This document shows, piece by piece, positions 42,154-49,642 of a stretch of DNA of 64,000 nucleotides. This DNA is from Bacteroidales bacterium UBA7258 (lineage in GTDB: Bacteria; Bacteroidota; Bacteroidia; Bacteroidales; UBA932), in the NCBI GenBank assembly GCA_002472565.1, contig DKSK01000027.1, forward strand, positions 13,845 to 77,844, read 5' to 3'. Every line of letters begins with the position of its first letter. The stretch's first letter is position 1. A program made the position numbers and the translations under genes. The notes under the pieces are model-generated. The model was not told the origin of the DNA. It saw nothing but the letters and a program-made list of their open reading frames with translations, and searched no databases.

Positions 42154-42327
42154 TTACTCGTCAAGAGAAATGGCGCTCTGAGGGCAGACGCCTGCGCAAG
42201 TTCCGCACTCTACGCAGAGGTTCGGATCGATGTGGTAGACATCGCCCTCGGAGATGGCACCGGCAGGGCACTCAGGCTGGCATGTGCCGCAAGCGACACA
42301 AAGATTTGGATCAATTTTGTAAGCCAT
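42154..42327 (-). CDS. 2[4Fe-4S] ferredoxin
   Basis: 57 residues, MAYKIDPNLCVACGTCQPEC... with two complete CxxCxxCxxxCP motifs (CVACGTCQPECP and CVECGTCAGVCP), the size and symmetry of clostridial-type ferredoxins. It is the natural electron acceptor for the pyruvate:ferredoxin oxidoreductase encoded 5.6 kb upstream. It has its own strong promoter (42407-42437) and terminator (42101-42129), so it is transcribed alone. Confidence 0.96.
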   Translation of the reverse strand: MAYKIDPNLCVACGTCQPECPAGAISEGDVYHIDPNLCVECGTCAGVCPQSAISLDE

Positions 42328-42406
42328 AATTATTCTTATTAATGTTGTTGCTAATGTTGCTATATTGCTTAGGGGAAGAGGGCGTATCCCTTCTCGGAAG
42401 CGAGTA

Positions 42407-42437
42407 CAAATATATTTTAAATTCTCAATAATTCAAA
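42407..42437 (-). promoter_or_regulatory. Strong Bacteroidota promoter of the ferredoxin gene
   Basis: The minus strand has TTTG (42437-42434), exactly 19 bases, then TATATTTG (42414-42407). The leader to the ATG is about 75 bases. Confidence 0.78.
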
Positions 42438-42523
42438 CTTCCTCGGGGCTATGACCCTTTGTTTAACCACATCCTGCTCCTGCATATAATTGGATCAGGC
42501 CGTACACTCATATCGGACGAGGG

Positions 42524-43687
42524 TCAGCTGATGTAGCCAGCTATGAAAAGGTTCACGAGCGGCCTTAACGGCGAATTGGTCGTCAGAGTGACCACGACAA
42601 GCACCTCTCCCTTCGGCATTCCATGAGTATCAAGCCGCAACTTCACTTCCCCATGACCCTTAGGAGCGACCATGCTCTGGGGCTGAGCCGTCACCTTTGC
42701 CTTGTCATTGTCAGCGTCCACCTTGTAGATCTTGAAAGCCTGCTTCCCTACGTTGGTGAAAGAAAAAGTGGCTTCGACTATCTTGCCTGCCGCCACATTC
42801 CCGAATTCGTATGTGCTTTCCTTGAACTGAGGCTGAGGGCCGTCATCTTTCTGCTTCTGCGTCAGCGAGGAAAAATCCTCTTTCGTAAAGCTCCATACCC
42901 CTAAGCGCGAGACAGACCTGCCACCTTCAAGGGCCCGATATGATTTGCCCGCGAGCATAGGGGTGGCGTAGTAGTAGTTCTTGCCCCATTTCGTACCGTC
43001 GGCAGTGATGGTATAAGTCATCTTAGCCGTTGAATTTGCCGGGATAGGATTCGGCGACACAGAGATGGAAAGCCCAGGGGTGACATTTGCGAAACTGACC
43101 TTGAGCGGTGAGCCGCCGATGTTGGCGACGATGATCTTGTCGCTCCTCTGGCTGCCCTGGCTGAGGTTGCCGCATTTGATGTCTGCGGTCTTAAGCGCCA
43201 GGTTACCGAAATGAACCGGATAAAGTTGGGCCAAAGGCTGCTTCTTTTCATGGGAGTAGCCCCTCAGGCGCAGTATTACGGGCTTTTTGACGTTAGAGAA
43301 ATAAACTGTCAGGGTCTTGTTGAAAGGATATGGGCCCTCGTCGTTGGTGTACGTGGCGGTGATAGTGCCGCTTTTGCCCGCATCCAGGGGTTGTCTTGTC
43401 CATTTGACATCTGTGCATCCACAGGAACTTACGACATTGTAGATCGCCATCGGTTTGCCGGAGATGTTGGTCACGGTGAATGTTCCGGTCAGAGGGCCGT
43501 CCGAAAGCATTACATCGCCGAAGTCATACACAATCTTGTCCAGCTTGACCTGGCCGTCAATCGTCATGCTTCCGTCTTTTTCTGTTTTAGTCTGCGCCAA
43601 TGCCGCATTCTGGCCCGCGCTGAAAAGGAGGCAGACGCAAGTGGCTGCAATTGCCGCGGCCTTAAAGAGTATTTTTGTTCTATTCAT
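42524..43687 (-). CDS. DUF1573 domain protein, secreted
   Basis: 387 residues with a signal peptide (ends near ALAQ, residue 32). Two DUF1573 immunoglobulin-like domains (residues ~48-140 and ~285-375) carry the hallmarks YDFGDVMLSDGPLTGTFTVTN, SCGCTD, FGNVAAGKIVEATFSFTN. The region between is a third beta-rich part. The family is abundant in Bacteroidota and of unknown function, probably extracytoplasmic binding. It is divergent from parE over 223 bases, in which I see nothing beyond the parE -7 box. Confidence 0.92.
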   Translation of the reverse strand: MNRTKILFKAAAIAATCVCLLFSAGQNAALAQTKTEKDGSMTIDGQVKLDKIVYDFGDVMLSDGPLTGTFTVTNISGKPMAIYNVVSSCGCTDVKWTRQPLDAGKSGTITATYTNDEGPYPFNKTLTVYFSNVKKPVILRLRGYSHEKKQPLAQLYPVHFGNLALKTADIKCGNLSQGSQRSDKIIVANIGGSPLKVSFANVTPGLSISVSPNPIPANSTAKMTYTITADGTKWGKNYYYATPMLAGKSYRALEGGRSVSRLGVWSFTKEDFSSLTQKQKDDGPQPQFKESTYEFGNVAAGKIVEATFSFTNVGKQAFKIYKVDADNDKAKVTAQPQSMVAPKGHGEVKLRLDTHGMPKGEVLVVVTLTTNSPLRPLVNLFIAGYIS

Positions 43688-43897
43688 ATATTCATTTTAC
43701 GCTGAGCGCAAGGTGGCTGAGGCCAGCTAGAAACTTCGACGCTCGAAAGATTAAATATACTGCAAAAATCTTTCCTTTCCAACTCGGCCCACTTGCCAAG
43801 TAAGCAAGACAGATTCTCGGAAAGAGGCTTCTGGCGGAATGAGCGGGCGGGGTAAAGGGGGTGGGACGAAAAGGCGGGGATTGTCGGGAATTATTTG

Positions 43898-43905
43898 TAT
43901 TTTTG
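43898..43905 (+). promoter_or_regulatory. Candidate -7 box close to parE
   Basis: TATTTTTG ends only five bases before the parE ATG at 43911, which would give a leaderless or nearly leaderless message. No good -33 is present. Confidence 0.3.
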
Positions 43906-43910
43906 CAGGT

Positions 43911-45860
43911 ATGGACTTGAATCAGCAGAATTATAACGACGACGCCATCAAGACGCTCAAAGGTGTCGAACATATACGCAGACGACCGGGTATGTATATC
44001 GGCCGCCTGGGCAACGGCGACAATCCCGGAGACGGAATCTACGTGCTCTTGAAAGAGACCGTGGACAACTCCATTGACGAGTTCTCCATGGGCTACGGCA
44101 AGCAGATCAACATAAGCATTGAGAATAACGAGGTAACTGTCAGGGACTTCGGACGAGGCATTCCTCTAGACTCGGTCGTGAAGGCGACCAGCGAGCTTAA
44201 CACCGGCGGAAAATTCGACGACACTGTCTTCAAAAAGTCCGTCGGCTTGAACGGTGTCGGTTCGAAGGCCGTGAACGCCCTGTCCTCCAGCTACTACGTA
44301 GAGTCTTTCAGGGACGGAGAGTCGTCATGGGCACTCTACAATTTCGGCGAGCTCAAGGACAGCGGTAAGAAGCATGGCCTCGGCGAGAAGAACGGCACCC
44401 TTGTCCGCTTCACTCCGGACCAGGAAATGTTCGGCAGGTACAACTTCAACATGGACTTTGTAGAGACCATGGTGAAGAACTACTCTTATCTGAAGAAAGG
44501 CCTCACCATCGTCCTCAACGGCACCTCCTACACCTCGAAGAACGGTCTTCTGGACCTCGTCCAGGAGAGCATGAGCGAGGAGCCGCTCTACGCCCCCATC
44601 CACCTCGAAGGAGAGGACATTGAGATTGTCCTCACTCATGGCAGCGCCTATGGAGAGAATATAGCTTCTTTCGTCAACGGCCAGAACACTCGCGACGGAG
44701 GCACCCATCTGGCCGCCTTCCGCGAAGCTATCGCGAAGACCCTCAAGGAATTTTTCAAGAAGAACTATGCGCCTGAAGACTGTCGCCAGGGAGTCGTCGG
44801 GGCAATCAGCATACAGATTCAGGAACCTAACTTCGAAGGCCAGACCAAAACTAAACTCGGCTCGACATACATGTGGGAAAAGCCGAAGAGGGACGAGGCT
44901 GGCCACATCGTCAAGAATCCGGACGGTTCCATCGTAATCGACCGCGGACCTACCATCAGGACCTTCGTCAACGACTTTATCGCGAGGAACTTGGACAACT
45001 ATCTCCGCATCCACCAGGAAATAGTCCCGGTGATCGAGGAGAAAATCAAGGCCTCCCAGGCTGAACGCGAAGAAATCTCCGGTATTCAGAAGAAGACAAG
45101 AGAGCGCAACCGCCGCAATGTCATCTACAACAGTAAACTGCGCGACTGCCGCTACCACTTCAACGACAAACTCCCGAAGGGAAAAGAAGACCAGGGTGAA
45201 AAGTCCAGCGTCTTCATCACCGAGGGTGACTCAGCGTCAGGAACCATTACCAAGGTCCGCAACGCCGACAACCAGGCCGTTTTCAGTCTCAGGGGCAAGC
45301 CTATCAATTGCTTCAAGGAAAGCCACAAGAAGGTGGCCCAGAACGAAGAGCTGAATCTCTTGATTTCGGCTCTCGGAGTGGAAGAGGACCTGAGCAACCT
45401 CCGCTACAACAACATCATCGTGGCGACCGATGCCGATGACGATGGAATGCACATCAGGATGCTGGTGCTGACATTCTTCATGAAATACTACCCTGAGCTT
45501 ATCAGGAGGGGCCATGTCTTCATCCTCCAGACTCCCCTCTTCAGGGTCAGGAACAAGAAGGAGACGTGCTACTGCTATTCCATAGAGGAAAAACTCAATG
45601 CCATAGCGAAGCTCAAGACGGGCGTTGAAATCACCAGGTTCAAGGGCCTCGGAGAGATTTCCTCGGACGAATTCGTGGACTTCATCGGCGAGAACATGAG
45701 ACTGGATCTCGTGAAGCTTTCCGACGAGGAATCCATCAATGACATCATGGAATTCTACATGGGAAACAACACAGTAGACAGACAGAACTTTATCCGCAAG
45801 AACCTTCGCAGCGAGAAGGAACTCGAGGATGTAAACATGGACGAAAATGTCGTGGGCTAA
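43911..45860 (+). CDS. parE: DNA topoisomerase IV subunit B
   Basis: 649 residues from MDLNQQNYNDDAIKTL at 43911. GHKL ATPase motifs: VDNSIDEFSMGYG, FGRGIPLD, GVGSKAVNALS; transducer QTKTKLGS; TOPRIM EGDSASG and DADDDGMHIRML. The short length without the GyrB insert and GRLGNGDNPGDGIYVL favour ParE over GyrB. It works with ParC in chromosome decatenation; parC is not adjacent. The stop overlaps the next gene by 14 bases. Confidence 0.93.
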   Translation: MDLNQQNYNDDAIKTLKGVEHIRRRPGMYIGRLGNGDNPGDGIYVLLKETVDNSIDEFSMGYGKQINISIENNEVTVRDFGRGIPLDSVVKATSELNTGGKFDDTVFKKSVGLNGVGSKAVNALSSSYYVESFRDGESSWALYNFGELKDSGKKHGLGEKNGTLVRFTPDQEMFGRYNFNMDFVETMVKNYSYLKKGLTIVLNGTSYTSKNGLLDLVQESMSEEPLYAPIHLEGEDIEIVLTHGSAYGENIASFVNGQNTRDGGTHLAAFREAIAKTLKEFFKKNYAPEDCRQGVVGAISIQIQEPNFEGQTKTKLGSTYMWEKPKRDEAGHIVKNPDGSIVIDRGPTIRTFVNDFIARNLDNYLRIHQEIVPVIEEKIKASQAEREEISGIQKKTRERNRRNVIYNSKLRDCRYHFNDKLPKGKEDQGEKSSVFITEGDSASGTITKVRNADNQAVFSLRGKPINCFKESHKKVAQNEELNLLISALGVEEDLSNLRYNNIIVATDADDDGMHIRMLVLTFFMKYYPELIRRGHVFILQTPLFRVRNKKETCYCYSIEEKLNAIAKLKTGVEITRFKGLGEISSDEFVDFIGENMRLDLVKLSDEESINDIMEFYMGNNTVDRQNFIRKNLRSEKELEDVNMDENVVG

Positions 45861-46401
45861 ATTTTGCGGCTGGCTTCTCAGACGCATGGGCTGGACAACT
45901 GACGGTGGACCGGCCCCGGTGAAGAAATGCATTATTCTCGGCGTTCCTCACACTTCCTATTGGGACTTTGTCGTTTCCTACCTTTTCTACACCCAATTCG
46001 GGAAGGTGGCACACGTTATGATAAAGAAAGAGGTGTTCAAAGGGCCGGTGGGCTTTCTACTGCGCAAGGCCGGATGCATTCCTGTCGACCGCAGCAGCGC
46101 CGCCAACATGGTCAGGGACATTATAGCAGAGATGGAGAAAGACGAAGAATTCGTCCTTGCCATCGCCCCCGAAGGCACAAGGAAGCCTGTAAAGAAATGG
46201 AAGACAGGCTACCACCTGATAGCAAAAGAAGTGGGCTGTCCGGTCTACATGGGCTATTTCGACTGGAAGACCAAGCATGTGAGCATAGGGAAGCCTGTCG
46301 AACTTACCGATGACGCGAGAGCCGACACTGACAGGATACAGGCTCTATATGAGACCATGCACTTTGAGGGGAAGCATAAAGAAGGGTACAGAACTCATTG
46401 A
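45847..46401 (+). CDS. 1-acyl-glycerol-3-phosphate acyltransferase family protein
   Basis: 184 residues. The acyltransferase HxxxxD box is PHTSYWD, and the second conserved block is APEGTRKPVKKWKTG, both as in PlsC. The protein is shorter than typical PlsC (about 240) and has no clear N-terminal membrane helix. It starts inside parE (14-base overlap) and stands nine bases before the acyl-CoA synthetase, so the pair probably acts in phospholipid or lipid remodelling. Confidence 0.85.
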   Translation: MSWAKFCGWLLRRMGWTTDGGPAPVKKCIILGVPHTSYWDFVVSYLFYTQFGKVAHVMIKKEVFKGPVGFLLRKAGCIPVDRSSAANMVRDIIAEMEKDEEFVLAIAPEGTRKPVKKWKTGYHLIAKEVGCPVYMGYFDWKTKHVSIGKPVELTDDARADTDRIQALYETMHFEGKHKEGYRTH

Positions 46402-46410
46402 CAATAAGAT

Positions 46411-48132
46411 ATGGCAAGAGGCCATCTGAAACGCCTGGTAACGAACAGGGAGAATTATATAACTACGCTCGAGCGGCTCTTCGAATATTCGACGGCCGCT
46501 TTTCCGCGCAATAAACTTTCTGCCTACGTTGATGGAACGCAGGCCTACACCTACGCTGAATTCAAGGAGATCTGCCTTGACCTGTCCCACAGGATGACCC
46601 GCTTCGGGATAAGCAGCGGAGACAGAGTGGCCATCTTGTCCCAGAATATGCCGAACTGGACCGTGGCCATGTTTTCATGTGTTCCTTTCGGACTGGTGAC
46701 TGTTCCTATTCTGCCGGATTCTTCTGCATCGGAAGTGACCAACATCATCACTCATTCCGAGTGCAAGGTGGCCTTCGTATCGAAGAGGATGCTCCCGAAG
46801 CTTAGTCCCGAGGTGATTGACAGATTGACTCTGGTCTTCGACATCGAGACTTTCCAGATGATAAAGAAGGATGACAAAGCCTTCACCTGCACCGGGAGGG
46901 TCTCGAACCCTCAGCCTGACGACCTGGCCTCGATCATCTACACTTCCGGGACATCCGGCAACGCCAAGGGCGTGATGCTCAGCCACAGGAATTTCTGCGC
47001 GAACATCGTCGCCGCGGCCCATGCCCAGAAATGTTCGAGCAAGGACAGGTGGCTGTCGATTCTTCCGATGTCCCACACCTATGAGATGGCTTTCAGCCTG
47101 CTCTATCCGCTCTATGTGGGTGGCTGCGTCTACTACATCCAGAAGCCGCCTACGCCTACGATATTGATCTCCGCCATGAAACAGATACGGCCAACGATCA
47201 TGTGTTCCGTTCCGCTCATCATGGAGAAAATCTACAAGTCGAGCATCGTGCCAACGGTCAAGAAGAGCCGAGTGCTCTCATGGCTGAAGGAGAAGACTCC
47301 ATGGCTTTTCTATAGGCTGGTCGGCAAGAGGCTGAAGATGACCTTCGGAGGAAAGCTCAAGTTCTTCGGAATCGGCGGCTCGAAGGTCGATCCGGAAGTC
47401 GAGGCCTTCCTGAAAAGATGCCGCTTCCCTTATGCCATAGGCTACGGCCTCACGGAAACGGCTCCGCTGATAACGAACGCCTGCGTCGGAAAGACGAAGG
47501 TTGAGTCAATCGGAGTCCCTGCCTACGGAGTCCAGGTCAGGCTTGACGATGTGGACCCTGCTACCGGGGAAGGAGAAATCGTAGTCAAGGGTGACAATGT
47601 CATGCTCGGCTATTACAGGGATCCTGAGAGGACGAGGGCCGTCCTTTCCGACGACGGCTGGTTCCACACGAGCGATCTAGCCAAGGTGGACCAAAAGGGA
47701 AGATACTACATCAAGGGCCGCAAGGGCAACATGATCGTTGGTTCTTCCGGTGAAAATATCTATCCTGAAGAGATCGAGCAGGTCATCAACAGCTGGGGAG
47801 AGGTTGACGACAGCCTTGTCATGCAGAGAGACGGCAAGCTGGTCGCCCTGGTCAAGTTCCATGACAACGCTCTCAATTGGGACCAGTCTTCGGAGGACGA
47901 GTTCTTCAAGAAGCTCAACGACATGAAAATGTCGCTCATGGAATATACCAACAAGAGGGTCAGCAAGCAGTCGAAGGTCAATGACATCGAGGTCATGAAG
48001 GAGCCTTTCGAGAAGACGGCGACTTCGAAAATACGCCGCTTCAAGTACAAAAACGCCATCGGTGACGATGTCAAGGCGCAGGAGGTCAAGAAATCGCATG
48101 AGAAAGACAAGCCCGAAGAGGGTGGAAAGTGA
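46411..48132 (+). CDS. Long-chain acyl-CoA synthetase (AMP-binding)
   Basis: 573 residues. Adenylation motifs: IIYTSGTSGNAKGVMLSH (P-loop), GYGLTETAP, YYRDPERTRAVL, and the C-terminal GRKGNMIVGSSGENIYPEEIE with the lysine region near EKTATSKIRRFKY. It activates fatty acids to acyl-CoA or acyl-AMP. The last residues (KSHEKDKPEEGGK) are low complexity, and the stop codon abuts the IS3-family remnant with no spacer, so the original 3' end may have been replaced. Confidence 0.93.
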   Translation: MARGHLKRLVTNRENYITTLERLFEYSTAAFPRNKLSAYVDGTQAYTYAEFKEICLDLSHRMTRFGISSGDRVAILSQNMPNWTVAMFSCVPFGLVTVPILPDSSASEVTNIITHSECKVAFVSKRMLPKLSPEVIDRLTLVFDIETFQMIKKDDKAFTCTGRVSNPQPDDLASIIYTSGTSGNAKGVMLSHRNFCANIVAAAHAQKCSSKDRWLSILPMSHTYEMAFSLLYPLYVGGCVYYIQKPPTPTILISAMKQIRPTIMCSVPLIMEKIYKSSIVPTVKKSRVLSWLKEKTPWLFYRLVGKRLKMTFGGKLKFFGIGGSKVDPEVEAFLKRCRFPYAIGYGLTETAPLITNACVGKTKVESIGVPAYGVQVRLDDVDPATGEGEIVVKGDNVMLGYYRDPERTRAVLSDDGWFHTSDLAKVDQKGRYYIKGRKGNMIVGSSGENIYPEEIEQVINSWGEVDDSLVMQRDGKLVALVKFHDNALNWDQSSEDEFFKKLNDMKMSLMEYTNKRVSKQSKVNDIEVMKEPFEKTATSKIRRFKYKNAIGDDVKAQEVKKSHEKDKPEEGGK

Positions 48133-48267
48133 GACTCTATCGACCAGTTCAAGAAAGAACTCCGGGAATACATCAGGTATTACAATAACGACAGAATCAA
48201 ACTGAGGCTAAAATGAAAGAGCCCGGTGCAATACCGAGCTCTGTTCCAATCGAAGGCTTCTAAATAA
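48133..48267 (+). pseudogene. IS3-family transposase (OrfB) C-terminal remnant
   Basis: Starting the base after the acyl-CoA synthetase stop, the frame reads SIDQFKKELREYIRYYNNDR, IKLRLK, then a TGA, then KSPVQYRALFQSKASK to the TAA at 48265. This is the C terminus of IS150-group transposases (IKxKLKGxSPVQYR); the TGA at 48214 replaces the Gly codon, a one-base nonsense change from GGA. The other ~230 residues are absent. Confidence 0.85.
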
Positions 48268-48300
48268 TGTTAAACCGTCCAACTTTTGGGGGTCACATCA
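48133..48300 (+). mobile_element. IS3-family right-end remnant
   Basis: The transposase tail is followed after nine bases by the right terminal repeat GTCCAACTTTTGGGGGTCAC (48277-48296). Its reverse complement matches the left end at 17791-17815. The orientation is the same as at the left-end remnant. Nothing of the left part is here. Confidence 0.8.
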
Positions 48301-48352
48301 CAATTGAGTCACCTTTCTTTTTGATATCGTATGCTATTCTAAGTCGGCAGAC

Positions 48353-48808
48353 TTACTCGGCAGACTCAGGCACTACCTCGAACTTGAAGGCACCCTTGAC
48401 GTCCTTGTAGCACTTTACCTCTGCATCATAAGTTCCAGGCTCCTTGACTTCCTCGGAAGTGATGGTGATGTCCTTCTTGTCAACCTCAACGCCTGCGGCA
48501 ACGAGAGCCTCGGCAAGCTGGGCTGTAGTGATGGAACCATAAATCTTTCCGCTCTCGGAAACCTTGGCGCTCACCTTTACGAGCATGGAAGCAATCTTGT
48601 CTGCGAGGGCCTGAGCATCGGCGATGAGCTTGGCCTCCTTATGGGCACGCTGGCGGATGGTCTCCTCATGCATCTTGATGACAGACTTGTTCGCAGCTGA
48701 AGCGAATCCCTGAGGGATGAGATAGTTGATTGCGTATCCGGTCTTAACCTCTACGATGTCTCCCTCGTTTCCGAGGTTCTTGACTTCTTTCTTAAGTAAA
48801 ATCTTCAT
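48353..48808 (-). CDS. rplI: 50S ribosomal protein L9
   Basis: 151 residues: N-terminal KEVKNLGNEGDIVEVKTGYAINYLIPQG is the L9 signature, followed by the long connecting helix (ETIRQRAHKEAKLIADAQALA) and the C-terminal domain (GKIYGSITTAQLAEAL). Last gene of the rpsF-rpsR-rplI operon. Confidence 0.98.
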   Translation of the reverse strand: MKILLKKEVKNLGNEGDIVEVKTGYAINYLIPQGFASAANKSVIKMHEETIRQRAHKEAKLIADAQALADKIASMLVKVSAKVSESGKIYGSITTAQLAEALVAAGVEVDKKDITITSEEVKEPGTYDAEVKCYKDVKGAFKFEVVPESAE

Positions 48809-48823
48809 GGCTCTTTCCTCCGT

Positions 48824-49105
48824 TTATTTGAGAAGGTCAGTTACGTATGGAAGGAGTGCGAGAGTACGGGCCCTCTTGACGGCCTGTGCCACCTTCCTCT
48901 GGAACTTCAGAGAAGTACCTGTGATGCGGCGAGGGAGAATCTTTCCCTGCTCGTTGAGGAACTTCTTGAGGAACTCAGGGTCCTTGTAGTCGACATACTT
49001 GATTCCTGCCTTCTTGAAACGGCAGTACTTCTTCTTCCTTACCTCGAGTGTAGGAGGGTTAAGGAAACGGATGCCGTTATTCTGATTCTTGATATTCTCT
49101 GCCAT
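48824..49105 (-). CDS. rpsR: 30S ribosomal protein S18
   Basis: 93 residues with YCRFKKAGIKYVDYKDPEFL, GKILPRRITGTSLKFQRKVAQAVKRAR, the S18 core. The zinc-free form. It lies between rpsF and rplI with gaps of 17 and 15 bases. Confidence 0.98.
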   Translation of the reverse strand: MAENIKNQNNGIRFLNPPTLEVRKKKYCRFKKAGIKYVDYKDPEFLKKFLNEQGKILPRRITGTSLKFQRKVAQAVKRARTLALLPYVTDLLK

Positions 49106-49122
49106 AATTCAATCCTCCTCGT

Positions 49123-49518
49123 TTAGTTTTCTGCATTCTCAGCATTGGTCTCGGCGGCCGGCTCCTCAGCCTTGGCTTCCGCCTTGGCCTGCTTGTTGGC
49201 GCGGCGATGCTCAGCGTAGGCGACGGCATTCTTGTCGAGGGCTACGGTGAGGAAGCGGATGATGCGCTCGTCACGATGATACTGGGTCTCAAGGGAGGCT
49301 ACAAATTCAGGAGTGCCCTTGAACTGAATCAGGTGATAGAAACCTGAAGTTTTGTGCTGGATAGGGTAGGCCAGCTGGCGGAGTCCCCAATCCTCTTCGT
49401 ACACTACCTCACCACCATTGTTCTTGATGAAGTCCGTGTACTTGGCAACCGCTTCCTTCATCTGGGATTCAGACAAAACGGGAGTTGCAATGAAAACGGT
49501 TTCGTACTGTTTTAACAT
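49123..49518 (-). CDS. rpsF: 30S ribosomal protein S6
   Basis: 131 residues: KQYETVFIATPVLSESQMKE, GGEVVYEEDWGLRQLAYPIQHKTSGFYHL. The tail after residue ~105 is rich in Ala and Glu, as in other Bacteroidota. It heads the operon and has a strong promoter and a leader hairpin just upstream, so it may be autoregulated by the S6:S18 complex. Confidence 0.98.
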   Translation of the reverse strand: MLKQYETVFIATPVLSESQMKEAVAKYTDFIKNNGGEVVYEEDWGLRQLAYPIQHKTSGFYHLIQFKGTPEFVASLETQYHRDERIIRFLTVALDKNAVAYAEHRRANKQAKAEAKAEEPAAETNAENAEN

Positions 49519-49548
49519 TTGGGTTTGTAATTAATTGTTAATAAACAA

Positions 49549-49593
49549 TTTGCAATCCTTCACGGGCGTATGCCCCCGCAAAAGGATTGCAAA
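49549..49593 (-). promoter_or_regulatory. rpsF leader hairpin (possible S6:S18 autoregulatory site)
   Basis: A perfect 12-base inverted repeat, TTTGCAATCCTT and AAGGATTGCAAA, encloses GCGGGGGCATACGCCCGTG, which can form its own GGGC/GCCC stem. On the minus strand a CCG lies between the inner and outer stems on the 3' side, the place where S6:S18 motifs keep it. The outer arm overlaps the -7 box, so only part (CCTT/AAGG) would be transcribed. No T run follows, so it is not a terminator. Confidence 0.5.
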
Positions 49594-49620
49594 TATACAA
49601 AGAATTCGCCTTAAAGCAAA
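49590..49620 (-). promoter_or_regulatory. Strong Bacteroidota promoter of rpsF operon
   Basis: On the minus strand TTTG (49620-49617), 19 bases, TATATTTG (49597-49590). Transcription should start near 49585, giving a leader of about 65 bases. Confidence 0.8.
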
Positions 49621-49642
49621 ATCTTTAGAGCTATTTCCCCCC

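Noticed and set aside
43839..43910. N-terminal MSGRGKGGGTKRRG extension before parE, looking like a histone H4 tail
   Set aside because: It arises from G-rich intergenic bases upstream of the true parE start at 43911, where family homology begins and a -7 box lies just upstream. The likeness to histone H4 is chance.
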